Positions 17,092 to 25,842 of a stretch of DNA of 64,000 bases are shown one piece after another. Origin of the DNA: Sulfitobacter sp. DFL-14 (lineage in GTDB: Bacteria; Pseudomonadota; Alphaproteobacteria; Rhodobacterales; Rhodobacteraceae). Below the pieces are notes generated by a model, which was not told the origin of the DNA, ran no database searches, and saw nothing but the letters and a program-made list of their open reading frames with translations. Positions within the stretch are counted from its first letter, which is position 1. The number at the start of each line of letters is the position of its first letter. Location: NCBI RefSeq assembly GCF_003335585.1, contig NZ_QBFD01000046.1:583166-647165 (forward strand), in the 5' to 3' direction. The position numbers and the translations under genes were made by a program.

Positions 17092-17769
17092 TCAATGCGC
17101 GGCCAGCGCCTGCTCGATGCCGCCGGTACAAAAGTCAACGAGAGTAGATCGGTAATCAAGCGCGCTTTCGCTGGCGGGCTCGCCCGACAGTCCTGCAATC
17201 CTGACGCGACTGGCAACAATCGACAACATCGACGCAACCGTCAGCGTCAAAACAGTCGCAACTGCCTTGGCCGAGGCATCCGGGTGAATGCACCTGATTT
17301 CCGCGATGAAATCCCGTGCGACCGGGTCATAGAGATCACGCACCTGCATGTAATACTGATCGTCGGACACAATCCGCGCGATCAGCTGCGCATAGGCGCG
17401 CCACTGCGGGTCCCCACGCGATGCGATCTCAAGATAGGGGGTCAGATAGGCGTCGACCAAGTCCCTGATGGTAATTCCGCCCCGTGCTTGCAACGCATTG
17501 AGCGCGTCGGTACGCAATGCGTTCAGTGTGGCGGTGCGGCGGGCAAGAACGGTGCCGAACAGAACTTCTTTCGATCCGCCATGAAAGCTGACAACGCCCA
17601 GTGTCACCTCGGCCTCGCGGGCGATCTGTCGAATCGTGACAGCGGCAAATCCGTGGGCGGCGAAGCAGCGTTCGGCTGCATCCAGAACGCGGTCTTTGGT
17701 TGCTTCTCCACGCGCGAGCCTTCCGTCCGTGGTGCCGGGGAGTTCTTTATGATCAGGCGTTTGAGGCAC
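17092..17769 (-). CDS. TetR/AcrR family transcriptional regulator
   Basis: Regulator of 225 aa. The HTH reads TIRQIAREAEVTLGVVSFHG then GSKEVLF; the usual Y-Y/Y-H-F of the recognition helix end is replaced by SFHGG, which is unusual. The start is taken as GTG 17769, with AGGAG about 9 bases upstream; no ATG lies nearby in frame until far upstream inside the next gene. It is divergent from the TRAP transporter operon (first gene at 17905) and is its likely repressor. A GCCGGAG/CTCCGGC repeat in the TRAP leader is a possible binding site. Confidence 0.85.
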   Translation of the reverse strand: MPQTPDHKELPGTTDGRLARGEATKDRVLDAAERCFAAHGFAAVTIRQIAREAEVTLGVVSFHGGSKEVLFGTVLARRTATLNALRTDALNALQARGGITIRDLVDAYLTPYLEIASRGDPQWRAYAQLIARIVSDDQYYMQVRDLYDPVARDFIAEIRCIHPDASAKAVATVLTLTVASMLSIVASRVRIAGLSGEPASESALDYRSTLVDFCTGGIEQALAAH

Positions 17770-17817
17770 TTGGCACGTCTCCTGTTTGGGCCCGTGTCGC
17801 AAAAACAAAACCACGGA

Positions 17818-17846
17818 TTGACTTTTTATACGGACGTTCAGATAGT
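17818..17846 (+). promoter_or_regulatory. Sigma70-like promoter of the TRAP/cyclase operon
   Basis: TTGACT (17818-17823), 17 bases, GATAGT (17841-17846), 58 bases before the dctP-type start codon. The -35 is near consensus; the -10 is weaker. Confidence 0.45.
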
Positions 17847-17864
17847 TTGTCCCGAGGGCAGAAT

Positions 17865-17884
17865 GCCGGAGGTGAGGCTCCGGC
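17865..17884. promoter_or_regulatory. Inverted repeat in TRAP operon leader, candidate operator or leader hairpin
   Basis: GCCGGAG, 6 bases, CTCCGGC. It lies about 20 bases downstream of the predicted -10 element and 20 bases before the ATG, a place where a bound TetR protein would block transcription; it could also act as an RNA stem. Confidence 0.4.
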
Positions 17885-17904
17885 GCAACTGGGAGGAAAC
17901 TTTG

Positions 17905-18969
17905 ATGAGACTGAATACGATTCTGGCCAGCACTTCGCTGGCTGTGGCCATGTCGCTGGCCCCTGTGCTGAACGCCGAAGAACTGGACGTTACGGCGGTG
18001 GCCGGGCATCCGCCGGTGTTCCTGTGGGTCAAGACCCTGTCGGAATCTTATATTCCGGCGGTGGATGCTGCACTCGAAGGCACCGATTTTTCCGTAAACT
18101 GGACCGAAGCCTATGGCGGCACCCTGGCCAAAGTCGGAGGTGAGCGTGAGGCGATGGAAGACGGCTTGGCGCAGGTCGGCATAGTGTCGTCACTGTTCGA
18201 GCCATCGTTGTTGAGCCTGCAAAACGTCACCTATCTCACGCCCTTCGGTTCGCCCGACGTTGATCTGGTTCTGTCCACCGTTGATGGAATGCACGATGAA
18301 ATCCCCGCGATGCGCAAGCTGTGGGAGGATCTAGACCTTGAGTACCTTGGCGGCGGTTTCGGGCTGGAAGACTATCTGCTGATGACGACATTTCCCGTCA
18401 CAAGCCTGGATGACCTTCAGGGGCGCAAGATCAACGCACCCGGACCGGCGGTAAACTGGCTGAAGGATACGGGTGCAGTCGGCGTTTCAGGAAACCTTAC
18501 GACCTATTACAACGACATCCAGTCCGGTGTCGCAGAGGGTGTGATCGTATTTCCCACGGCGGCGGCGGCAGCTAAATTGCACGAAGTTGCCCCCTATGTG
18601 ACGCGGGTACATTTCGGTGCTCAGTTTGCCGGTGGAATCGTGGCGCAGAAAAGCTGGTTCGAGGAACAGGATCCGGTGGTTCAGGCGGCCCTGCGTGACA
18701 GCGCCGATGTGTTTGCCGCAGACTATCGTTCGGGGTTGGAAACCCGTGTGGCCGGTGCATTCAAGGCAATGGAAGAAGGTGGAGCCCAGATCAGCGAGTT
18801 GTCCGAAGAACAGCGCATTGCATGGGCGGACGCGCTGCCAAATATCGCGATGGATTGGGCGACGGATCTCGACAGCAAGGGTTTGCCCGGTACAGAGGTT
18901 CTGACGACCTATATCGAACACCTCAAGGCTGCGGGCGTTTCGCTGCCGCGTGACTGGTCTGTTGAATGA
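17905..18969 (+). CDS. TRAP transporter substrate-binding protein, DctP family
   Basis: Periplasmic binding protein of 354 aa with a signal peptide ending near NAEELD (cleavage about residue 24). The DctP fold is shown by the ordered blocks WVKTLSESYIPAVDA, GGTLAKVGGEREAMEDGLAQ, DLQGRKINAPGPAVNWLKDTG and YYNDIQSGVAEGVIVFPTAA; the Arg-like residue that pins the carboxylate in many family members is expected in the DLQGRKI region. GGAGG lies 8 bases before the ATG. Its last four bases overlap dctQ (ATGA). It delivers an organic acid to the QM permease; with the cyclase and FAH genes downstream this may be a cyclic amide or keto acid derivative. Confidence 0.9.
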   Translation: MRLNTILASTSLAVAMSLAPVLNAEELDVTAVAGHPPVFLWVKTLSESYIPAVDAALEGTDFSVNWTEAYGGTLAKVGGEREAMEDGLAQVGIVSSLFEPSLLSLQNVTYLTPFGSPDVDLVLSTVDGMHDEIPAMRKLWEDLDLEYLGGGFGLEDYLLMTTFPVTSLDDLQGRKINAPGPAVNWLKDTGAVGVSGNLTTYYNDIQSGVAEGVIVFPTAAAAAKLHEVAPYVTRVHFGAQFAGGIVAQKSWFEEQDPVVQAALRDSADVFAADYRSGLETRVAGAFKAMEEGGAQISELSEEQRIAWADALPNIAMDWATDLDSKGLPGTEVLTTYIEHLKAAGVSLPRDWSVE

Positions 18970-19505
18970 CACACAACACGACATCAGGGGAAAAGGCGCG
19001 CAGGCGCCTTGCCCGGGCTGCGGACGCCGTCATGGGCACTGCCAACGTGATCGCTACCATTTGGATTCTGGGATTGATGGTGTTGATCGTTTGCGACGTC
19101 CTGGGGCGTGAAACGCTGGGACACCCAATAGCGGGTGTCCCCGAGATGGTGAAATATTCGATCGTTGGCATTGTTTTCCTGCAAATCGCGCACACGCACC
19201 GTAAAGGCGAGATGATCCGCTCGGACGGGATACTTGGCATGTTGAGGCGGCATTCGCCCCTTGCGGGGAGGATGCTGGACAGCTTCGCCCAACTTTGCGG
19301 AGCTGCCTTTGCCGCGACACTGGCGTGGGCCGTGTGGCCCAAGGCGGTGCGCGCTTTCGAGCGTGGCGAAATGGAGGGAGTACAAGGCCATTTCACTCTG
19401 CCCGTCTGGCCTTTTCTGTCGCTGATCGTTCTGGGCTCCGCACTGCTGGCGCTGTCATTTATCCTGACGGCCCTTGCAATACTGATTGAACAGCGGAGCG
19501 TCTGA
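18966..19505 (+). CDS. TRAP transporter small permease, DctQ family
   Basis: Protein of 179 aa with four hydrophobic segments (first about IATIWILGLMVLIVCDVLG). DctQ binds DctM and is needed for sodium-driven uptake. It overlaps the dctP stop by ATGA and is 3 bases before dctM, so the three are co-translated. Confidence 0.88.
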   Translation: MTHNTTSGEKARRRLARAADAVMGTANVIATIWILGLMVLIVCDVLGRETLGHPIAGVPEMVKYSIVGIVFLQIAHTHRKGEMIRSDGILGMLRRHSPLAGRMLDSFAQLCGAAFAATLAWAVWPKAVRAFERGEMEGVQGHFTLPVWPFLSLIVLGSALLALSFILTALAILIEQRSV

Positions 19506-19508
19506 AAA

Positions 19509-20810
19509 ATGGACCCGATTACCGTGGGTTATCTCTCGCTGGGTGCAATTGCGCTTGCCATTTACGCAGGAATTCACGTTGCCATCGCCTTGGCGGGTGT
19601 GTCTCTCTTCGGCGTCTGGGTCATCACCGGCAAGCTGTCGCTGGCGATGAATTTCGTGGCCCTTGCCGCAACAGACAGCATTGCAGATTATACATTCGGT
19701 GTTGTGCCGTTGTTTGTGCTGATGGGGCTGGCCGTATCGGAAAGCGGTATGGGGCGTGACACCTTTGCCGTCATCGCGCGCGGGTTGCGTCGCTGGCGTG
19801 GCGGGTTGGGGGTGGCGACCGTGCTGTCAAACGCCGTGTTTGCGGCAATCACCGGAATCTCAATTGCCTCGGCTGCGGTATTTTCCAAGATTGCCGTGCC
19901 GGAAATGGTGCGCGCTGGCACAAACCGCAGCATCGCGGTGGGTGTTGTGGCGGGATCGTCGGTGCTGGGCATGCTTATTCCGCCGTCGCTTCTGTTGATC
20001 CTGTTTGCGATCCTGACGGATTCGTCCATCGGCGATCTGTTCATCGGCGGCATCGGTCCGGGGGTCTTGCTGGCGTTTGCCTATATCGTCTATCTTAGCG
20101 GGCTTGGAATCCTGCGCCCGCACCTGTTCGACGGCATCAAAGCCCCCGAAGAGACACAGCGCACGCCGGTTTGGGCCATTCTGCCGGTGTTCGGTCTGGC
20201 AACGCTGGTTCTGGCCGGTATCTACATGGGCTTTTTCACACCAACAGAAGCCGGCGCCGTGGGGGCCGCTGCGGCACTGGCCATCGGGTTCGCCATGCGA
20301 CGGATCGGAACGACTGCGGGATGGCGGATCGCTGTGCAGACCGGCCACATCACGGCGGCTGTGTGCTTTCTGATTATCGGGGCCTCAATCTACAGCCGGA
20401 TGCTGGCCTATTCCGGTTTGCCCGCGTCCATTACTGAAATGGCAATTAACTCCGGCATTGGGCCGACCGGCTTTTTGCTGTTGTTTGCGGGGCTTCTGGT
20501 GGTGCTGGGTACCGTTCTGGACAGCTCTTCGATCATGCTGGTGACGGTGCCGCTGGCCTTTCCTGTCACTCAGCAGATGGGCATCGACATCGTGCATTTT
20601 GGCCTGATAACCGTGCTGGCCGTAGAAGTCGGCCTACTGACACCACCGCTGGGGCTGTCTGTCTTTGTGGTTCACGCCACGCTCAAAGACACGGGCATCA
20701 CCCTGGGCGAAGTCTTCCGCGGTGCAGCCCCCTTTGCCGTTATCATGGCGCTGACCTTGGTCGCGCTCGTCTTCATCCCTCAAATCGCGACCGGCCTTCT
20801 GGGCCGTTGA
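19509..20810 (+). CDS. TRAP transporter large permease, DctM family
   Basis: Transport subunit of 433 aa with about 12 membrane segments. Family blocks include VLSNAVFAAITGISIASAAV, VAGSSVLGMLIPPSLLLIL and GTVLDSSSIMLVTVPLAFPV. It carries the sodium-coupled transport path of the system with the DctP and DctQ proteins encoded just upstream. It is followed by the cyclase gene after 13 bases. Confidence 0.92.
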   Translation: MDPITVGYLSLGAIALAIYAGIHVAIALAGVSLFGVWVITGKLSLAMNFVALAATDSIADYTFGVVPLFVLMGLAVSESGMGRDTFAVIARGLRRWRGGLGVATVLSNAVFAAITGISIASAAVFSKIAVPEMVRAGTNRSIAVGVVAGSSVLGMLIPPSLLLILFAILTDSSIGDLFIGGIGPGVLLAFAYIVYLSGLGILRPHLFDGIKAPEETQRTPVWAILPVFGLATLVLAGIYMGFFTPTEAGAVGAAAALAIGFAMRRIGTTAGWRIAVQTGHITAAVCFLIIGASIYSRMLAYSGLPASITEMAINSGIGPTGFLLLFAGLLVVLGTVLDSSSIMLVTVPLAFPVTQQMGIDIVHFGLITVLAVEVGLLTPPLGLSVFVVHATLKDTGITLGEVFRGAAPFAVIMALTLVALVFIPQIATGLLGR

Positions 20811-20823
20811 ACAAGGATACGAA

Positions 20824-21594
20824 ATGCAACTGATTGATCTAGCCCGACCTCTGGAAAACACCGAATACGCAGATCCGCCGGGGTTGGCGCCCAAAATCAC
20901 TTACTTTGCCCATGATGAAACCGCTGATCAGGTGCTTTCGTTCTTTCCCGGTGTCGGTCGAGACGGCTTGCCGGGGGGTGAAGGCTGGGCGGTCGAACAG
21001 GTGACGCTTTCGACCCACAACGGCACGCATCTTGACGCACCTTACCATTATCATTCGACGATGGACGGTGGCCAGCGCGCCATCACCATCGACGAGGTGC
21101 CGCTGGACTGGTGTATCGGGCGCGGCGTCAAGCTGGACTTCAGGACGATGCCGGATGGCCACGTTGTCACCGCCGAAGAGGTCGAGGCAGAGTTCGACCG
21201 GATCGGCCACACATTGCAGGCGGGCGACATCGTTCTGATCAACACCGGCGCTGCCGCCCATTACGGCACGCCCGCTTATGTCCCAAGCGGCTGCGGCATC
21301 GGGCGCGAAGCGACAAACTGGATGACCGCGCGTGGTATGCGCGTGTGTGGCACAGATGCATGGAGTTGGGACGCGCCCTTTGTGCATACGGCAAAAAAAG
21401 TCGCGGAAACCGGTGACGCCTCGCTCATATGGGAAGGCCACCGCGCCAGCATGGATCGCGCCTATTGCCACATGGAAAAGCTCGCCAATCTCGAAACCCT
21501 GCCCGCGACGGGGTTCGAGGTGCAGTGCTTTCCGGTCAAGATCAAAGGCGCTTCGGCTGGCTGGTGCCGCCCTGTCGCGATCATCAGGGATTAA
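20824..21594 (+). CDS. Cyclase family protein (kynurenine formamidase / isatin hydrolase type)
   Basis: Metal-dependent amide hydrolase of 256 aa. The family motif HxGTHxDxPxH is present as HNGTHLDAPYH (His65, His69, Asp71, His75), which in relatives binds Mn or Zn. Family members hydrolyse N-formylkynurenine, isatin or similar cyclic or acylated amides. It follows a TRAP transporter and precedes an FAH-family gene by 13 bases with AAGGAG before its start. The likely role is ring opening or deformylation of the imported compound; the exact substrate is not readable. Confidence 0.85.
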   Translation: MQLIDLARPLENTEYADPPGLAPKITYFAHDETADQVLSFFPGVGRDGLPGGEGWAVEQVTLSTHNGTHLDAPYHYHSTMDGGQRAITIDEVPLDWCIGRGVKLDFRTMPDGHVVTAEEVEAEFDRIGHTLQAGDIVLINTGAAAHYGTPAYVPSGCGIGREATNWMTARGMRVCGTDAWSWDAPFVHTAKKVAETGDASLIWEGHRASMDRAYCHMEKLANLETLPATGFEVQCFPVKIKGASAGWCRPVAIIRD

Positions 21595-21607
21595 GGAGTA
21601 ATAAGCG

Positions 21608-22555
21608 ATGAAACTTGCAACATTCGATAGCGGACAAGGTCCGCGCCTTGGGGTGCTGACGACGTCCGGAACAGACCTGATCGATCTCACTGCCACAGGC
21701 ACGGCTGCCTTGGCGAATATGCAGTCGCTGATTGATGCCGGGCCGGACGGTCTGGCAGCCGCGCGTGAAGCGCGGGATGTGGCAGCTGTTTCGGTGCCGC
21801 TGGCTGATATCCGGTTATTGGCACCTTTGCCCTGCCCGCCGCAGATCCGCGACGCATCCACCGCACCGCGCCACATCGCACATGCTCCGGTCGGCATGCG
21901 CCGACTTGCGGCCGTCATGGCAGGCGAAGCTGATCCCGGCCACGCCGACGGGTCGGTGCCCGACATCTACAAGGCACAACCTATTTTCTACATAACAAAC
22001 CGTTTCAGCGTGGCTGGTGATGGCGATACGATCGTCTGGCCGGACTATTCCAGCTATATGGATTACGAGTTGGAGGTTGCCGTCGTCATCGGCAAGGGCG
22101 GGCGTGACATCGCGGCTGATGATGCGTTGGGCCATATCTTCGGATTCACCATTTTCAACGATTTCTCGGCCCGCGATACGCAGTTGCGCGAGATGCAAGG
22201 CATGCTTGGCCCCGCCAAAGGCAAAAGTTTCGACGCTGGAAACGTGTTTGGCCCGTGGATCGTGACCACGGACGAGATTGCGGATTACCGGAACCTGCGC
22301 TGCGTGGCCAAGATCAATGGGCGCACGGTCACCGACAGCCGTCTGGGCGAAATGTTGCACGGGTTCGAAGACATGATCGCCTTTATCTCCAATGCCGAAA
22401 CTTTGCACGCGGGAGAAATCATTGGCGGTGGCACTGTCGATGACGGCTGCGGGCTGGAGCGGTTCGAATTTCTGGCGGACGGCGATGTAGTGGAACTGAC
22501 CGTCGAGGGTATCGGTACGCTGACGAACACAGTTGTGCGCAACGGCTGCCGCTAG
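21608..22555 (+). CDS. Fumarylacetoacetate hydrolase family protein
   Basis: Protein of 315 aa with the FAH fold. The metal-binding acidic triad is in the region DYELEVAVVIGKGGRDI and the downstream FTIFNDFSARD block; the substrate loop QPIFYITNRFSVAGD precedes it. Members cleave C-C bonds of acylpyruvates, decarboxylate oxaloacetate, or hydrate/decarboxylate catechol meta-cleavage products. As last gene of the TRAP operon it probably acts after the cyclase. Convergence of cyclase and FAH suggests breakdown of an aromatic or cyclic keto compound. Confidence 0.88.
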   Translation: MKLATFDSGQGPRLGVLTTSGTDLIDLTATGTAALANMQSLIDAGPDGLAAAREARDVAAVSVPLADIRLLAPLPCPPQIRDASTAPRHIAHAPVGMRRLAAVMAGEADPGHADGSVPDIYKAQPIFYITNRFSVAGDGDTIVWPDYSSYMDYELEVAVVIGKGGRDIAADDALGHIFGFTIFNDFSARDTQLREMQGMLGPAKGKSFDAGNVFGPWIVTTDEIADYRNLRCVAKINGRTVTDSRLGEMLHGFEDMIAFISNAETLHAGEIIGGGTVDDGCGLERFEFLADGDVVELTVEGIGTLTNTVVRNGCR

Positions 22556-22595
22556 CCTTTGACAGAGGCTCTGCGGTCAAGGGCGCGGGGCCTCT

Positions 22596-23025
22596 AGCTG
22601 GGGACTGTCCTGAATTTTGTGCTCTGGCGTGGTAGCTTCTCTATAAGGAGACGCACGTACGAGCATTGATAAAGAACTATTGGACCAGCTGATGGAAGAC
22701 CGGTTGTCTGGCGACCTGTTCGGCAAGGAGGGGATTCTTGCTGAGTTGACCAAAACATTGACAGAGCGCGCACTGACGGCCGAGATGGAAGATTAATGGG
22801 TCCAGAGCCTGGGAAAGGAGCGCGCTGAAGCGGAGAACCAGAACCATCCGCCCAATCGTCGTAATGGCAGCAGTCAGAAGACTGTGACCACCGACAATGG
22901 GAAAGTCGTCTTGGACATTCCGCGCGACCGCAAAGGCACCTTTGACCCGCTGTTGATCGCCAAGTATCAGCGACGTTTTCCCGAGTTCGACCGCAAGATC
23001 GGGGCCTAATTTTGTTCTGGTTATA
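22596..23025 (+). mobile_element. IS256-family element remnant
   Basis: The plus strand encodes an IS256-type transposase N-terminus: IDKELLDQLMEDRLSGDLFG, then ILAELTKTLTERALTAEMED, a stop (22794), then in another frame NRRNGSSQKTVTTDNGKVVL and DIPRDRKGTFDPLLIAKYQR, ending at 23007. Only about 120 of some 400 residues remain and none of the catalytic core. GGGGACTGTCCTGAATTTTG at about 22600 looks like the terminal repeat, and AATTTTGTTCTGG recurs at 23007. It separates the TRAP module from the amine island. Confidence 0.8.
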
Positions 23026-23073
23026 AATCCTGGCCCTAGGCATAGAACGCAACGCGAGATCTTCGATCCAGCT

Positions 23074-24723
23074 TCACGCGTCGGCTTTGTAGGTTATGTG
23101 CCCGTCACAAAACGTCATGGCGACAGAGGCCGCGCTGGCGCTTTGTGACAAACCTTCAAGGTCGCCGTCGATCAGTACCAGATCCGCCGCAAGCCCCGTT
23201 TTCAGCGCCCCGCGATGTGTTTCGGTGAAGTCGGCATAGGCCCCGCCCGTGGTATAAGCGGCCAGACATTCATCAAGTGTGATGCGCTGATCGGGCATAT
23301 CGTCATCCCAAGGGGTTCGCGTCAGCGCGCAATGGATCGCATATAGCGGCGAAAGCGGTGACACCGGCCAATCGGTGCCAAAGGCCAGCGGCACGTCGCG
23401 ATCGCGGATCATCCTCCATGGAAAGGCTGTAGCCCAACGCGCACGTCCCATGATGGACGTTGTAGGTTCCAGCGGCAAACCGGCAGACCCCGGTGGATGT
23501 ACCGGCTGCATCGACGCGACAATGCCCAACGGCTTCAGGCGGTCCAGATCTTCCTGTGTAATGGTATCGATATGTTCAACCCGGTGGCGCGCATCACGCG
23601 CGCCATTGGCACGGACAGCGGCTTGATATCCATCAATTGTGGTGCGCACCGCACCGTCACCCACCGCGTGGGTGGCCATTTGCAAACCGCGCCTGTCGGC
23701 CTCGATGCAGATCGCCTTAAAAACGTCCGGCGCAAACAGCGGTTCCGAGCGAAATCCAGCGCAGTCGGGATAGTCGGTGACCGTATAGGCCGTCCATGTG
23801 TCATAGACCCCGTCCAGAAACATCTTGATGCGCCCAAAATGCAACCAGCCGGGGACTTCCGCGCCAAACAGCTTGATCCGCTCGATGCCTTCTACGCCGT
23901 CGTTTTCATCCAGTTTCAACGGCAGGCTGACCCGCACCGGCATGTCACCGGCCAGCGCAAGATCGCGCAGCAAATCCGCGAGGTAGGGGTTTCCGTCCAT
24001 GTTCACAGCACTTGTGATGCCGTGCTGGGCACAATATTCACCGGCGCTTCGGATCAAGGCGCGGTCATGGGCGCGGTCGCTTTCCGAGACTGCGCCAAGC
24101 CCCCTGTTATCAAGGCCATCACGGCCTTTCAGTTTGGACAGTTGTTTAACAAACGTCATCGCTGCGAATTCGCGCAGCTCGCCTGTGGCAAGCCCCTCTT
24201 CGCCCATCACAACATCCGCACCTGTTTCAGGATCGACTCCGTGCAAGATACCGGCCAGTTCCAGCGCGCAAGTATTGGCCCAGGCGCAGTGTTGATCGAC
24301 CGAGAACATACAGATCGGTCGATCAGAACAGATCAGGTCAAGCAAGTGGCGGTCGGGGCGGTGGTCTTTGCCGAAGATCGTATAATTCGCCGCAAAGCCC
24401 GAAATCAGATCATCGCCGGGCGCATCGGCCATGAAGGATCGGAAGGCATCGCGCACATTCTCGACCCCGAATGTGTCGGACAGGTTCAGCATCGAAAGGC
24501 TTGCGCCGCCGGTAAAGAGATGCAGATGGCTTTCAATGAAACCGGGCAACAATTCGCGCCCCTGTGCATTGATCTGCTGGGTTTGCGGCCCAGCCAATGC
24601 ACTGATTTCTGCATCGGTTCCCAATGCTTCAATGCGGCCGTTCCTGACGGCAATCGCGGTTGTGCCGGTTGGAGCAAACAGCGGGCGCACCGTGGCGTTC
24701 AGAATAACGAGATCAGCTTGCAT
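23074..24723 (-). CDS. Amidohydrolase family protein (YtcJ-like)
   Basis: Metal-dependent hydrolase of 549 aa with the amidohydrolase barrel. The start ADLVILNATVRPLF and GRELLPGFIESHLHLF contain the metal-binding HLH pair; later MATHAVGDGAV and DARHRVEHID supply further His ligands and FGTDWPVSPLSPL the Asp. YtcJ-type members hydrolyse N-substituted amides, formamides or imines; the true substrates are mostly unknown. It is the last gene of the Pot-like transport operon, separated from the binding-protein gene by a strong hairpin, and probably acts on the imported compound. Confidence 0.88.
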   Translation of the reverse strand: MQADLVILNATVRPLFAPTGTTAIAVRNGRIEALGTDAEISALAGPQTQQINAQGRELLPGFIESHLHLFTGGASLSMLNLSDTFGVENVRDAFRSFMADAPGDDLISGFAANYTIFGKDHRPDRHLLDLICSDRPICMFSVDQHCAWANTCALELAGILHGVDPETGADVVMGEEGLATGELREFAAMTFVKQLSKLKGRDGLDNRGLGAVSESDRAHDRALIRSAGEYCAQHGITSAVNMDGNPYLADLLRDLALAGDMPVRVSLPLKLDENDGVEGIERIKLFGAEVPGWLHFGRIKMFLDGVYDTWTAYTVTDYPDCAGFRSEPLFAPDVFKAICIEADRRGLQMATHAVGDGAVRTTIDGYQAAVRANGARDARHRVEHIDTITQEDLDRLKPLGIVASMQPVHPPGSAGLPLEPTTSIMGRARWATAFPWRMIRDRDVPLAFGTDWPVSPLSPLYAIHCALTRTPWDDDMPDQRITLDECLAAYTTGGAYADFTETHRGALKTGLAADLVLIDGDLEGLSQSASAASVAMTFCDGHITYKADA

Positions 24724-24745
24724 GATGCCCTCCAGCGTCGCGTAA

Positions 24746-24766
24746 GGGGGGCAATGCAGCCCCCCG
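24746..24766 (-). terminator. Intercistronic hairpin after the PotD-like gene
   Basis: GGGGGG (24746-24751) pairs with CCCCCC (about 24760-24765) across an 8-base loop, just after the binding-protein stop and before the amidohydrolase start. There is no T-run in the direction of transcription, so it more likely attenuates or stabilises the upstream mRNA than ends it. Confidence 0.5.
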
Positions 24767-24771
24767 TTTAT

Positions 24772-25788
24772 TTATTGCAGCAACTGGGTCCAAACCCGTG
24801 TCACCAGATCCTGCGCCTTGGGCGAGCAGGTGCGTGACATCACAACCGGAACCGTGGGATAAAGCCCGGGGGCATTTTCCTCGGTGTATTTCTTTTCGGC
24901 TTCGATGACGTTCATCGGCGAAGAATGCGCGTAATGGTTCATTTGGATGGTTGCGTTTTCGGGTTTCGAAACGAACTCGATGAACCTGATCGCATTCTCG
25001 CGGTTCTGCGCGCCCTTGGGGATCACCAGGCTGTCGATCCAGCCAACCAGACCTTCTTTGGTCATCGCGTATTCTACCGGCGCACCGGCAGCAGCCGCAC
25101 GCACAACCTCGCCGTCCCACCAGAAGTGTGCAGCAACCTCGCCCGAGCTCATGCGCCCTTCGATATTATCCGAAGAATAGACCGCGACACTTTCTTTCTG
25201 TGCCATCAAAAGATCCAGGACGCGCTTCATTTCTGCAGGGTCTTCGGAACAGAACGGAACGCCAAGATACAGCTGCGCAGCGCCCACAACCTCATCGGGG
25301 TAAGACAGCATTGCGATGCGACCGGCCAGTTCACCTTCGGGCTCGAAGAAGTATTTCAGGCTGTCGGTGGGGCCGGTGTATTCGTCGGTGTTAACGGAAA
25401 AGCCAGCGGAGCCATAGGCTATCGGGATCGAGTATTCCTGTGTTTCGTCCCACCACTGGTTGCGATACTTTTCCTGGATATTCGCATAGGCATCAAGCGT
25501 GTTGGCGCCAAAGTTCTCCAGCAGACCCGCGTCGATCATGATGCGCAAAAAGTGCTGCGACGGCGATGCAATATCATAGCCCGACGACCCTGCCTGAAGC
25601 TTGGTCAGCAGGTCTTCGTTCGAAGTATAGCCGTCCACGTTGACCTGAACATCGTATTCATTCGAAAACTTTTCAATCAGTTCGGGGGCGATGGATTCTG
25701 ACCAGACGTAGAGGTTCAGCGACCCTTCTGCTGCCACCGCGCTGCCAAAGCACATGGCGATTGCCGTTGCTGCGTAAAATTTTGTCAT
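24772..25788 (-). CDS. Polyamine-type ABC transporter substrate-binding protein (PotD/PotF-like)
   Basis: Periplasmic protein of 338 aa with a signal peptide (cleavage near AVAAEG, residue 20). The family start LNLYVWSESIAPELIEKFS and the block LLTKLQAGSSGYDIASPS match PotD/PotF, where the Trp and following acidic residues hold the polyamine; here the acidic position is Glu in WSES rather than the usual Asp. SIPIAYGSAGFSVNTDEY is also typical. It gives the ABC system its specificity, probably for a cationic polyamine-like or N-modified compound. Confidence 0.88.
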   Translation of the reverse strand: MTKFYAATAIAMCFGSAVAAEGSLNLYVWSESIAPELIEKFSNEYDVQVNVDGYTSNEDLLTKLQAGSSGYDIASPSQHFLRIMIDAGLLENFGANTLDAYANIQEKYRNQWWDETQEYSIPIAYGSAGFSVNTDEYTGPTDSLKYFFEPEGELAGRIAMLSYPDEVVGAAQLYLGVPFCSEDPAEMKRVLDLLMAQKESVAVYSSDNIEGRMSSGEVAAHFWWDGEVVRAAAAGAPVEYAMTKEGLVGWIDSLVIPKGAQNRENAIRFIEFVSKPENATIQMNHYAHSSPMNVIEAEKKYTEENAPGLYPTVPVVMSRTCSPKAQDLVTRVWTQLLQ

Positions 25789-25842
25789 TTCTTTTCTCCT
25801 GTTGGATGACTTGCGGGCCTTTGGCCCTTTGATTTTCAGGGA

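Noticed and set aside
23497..24837. 446-codon open frame on the plus strand opposite the amidohydrolase
   Set aside because: Antisense shadow of a well-supported YtcJ-like gene; composition rich in Arg/His/Gln with no motif.
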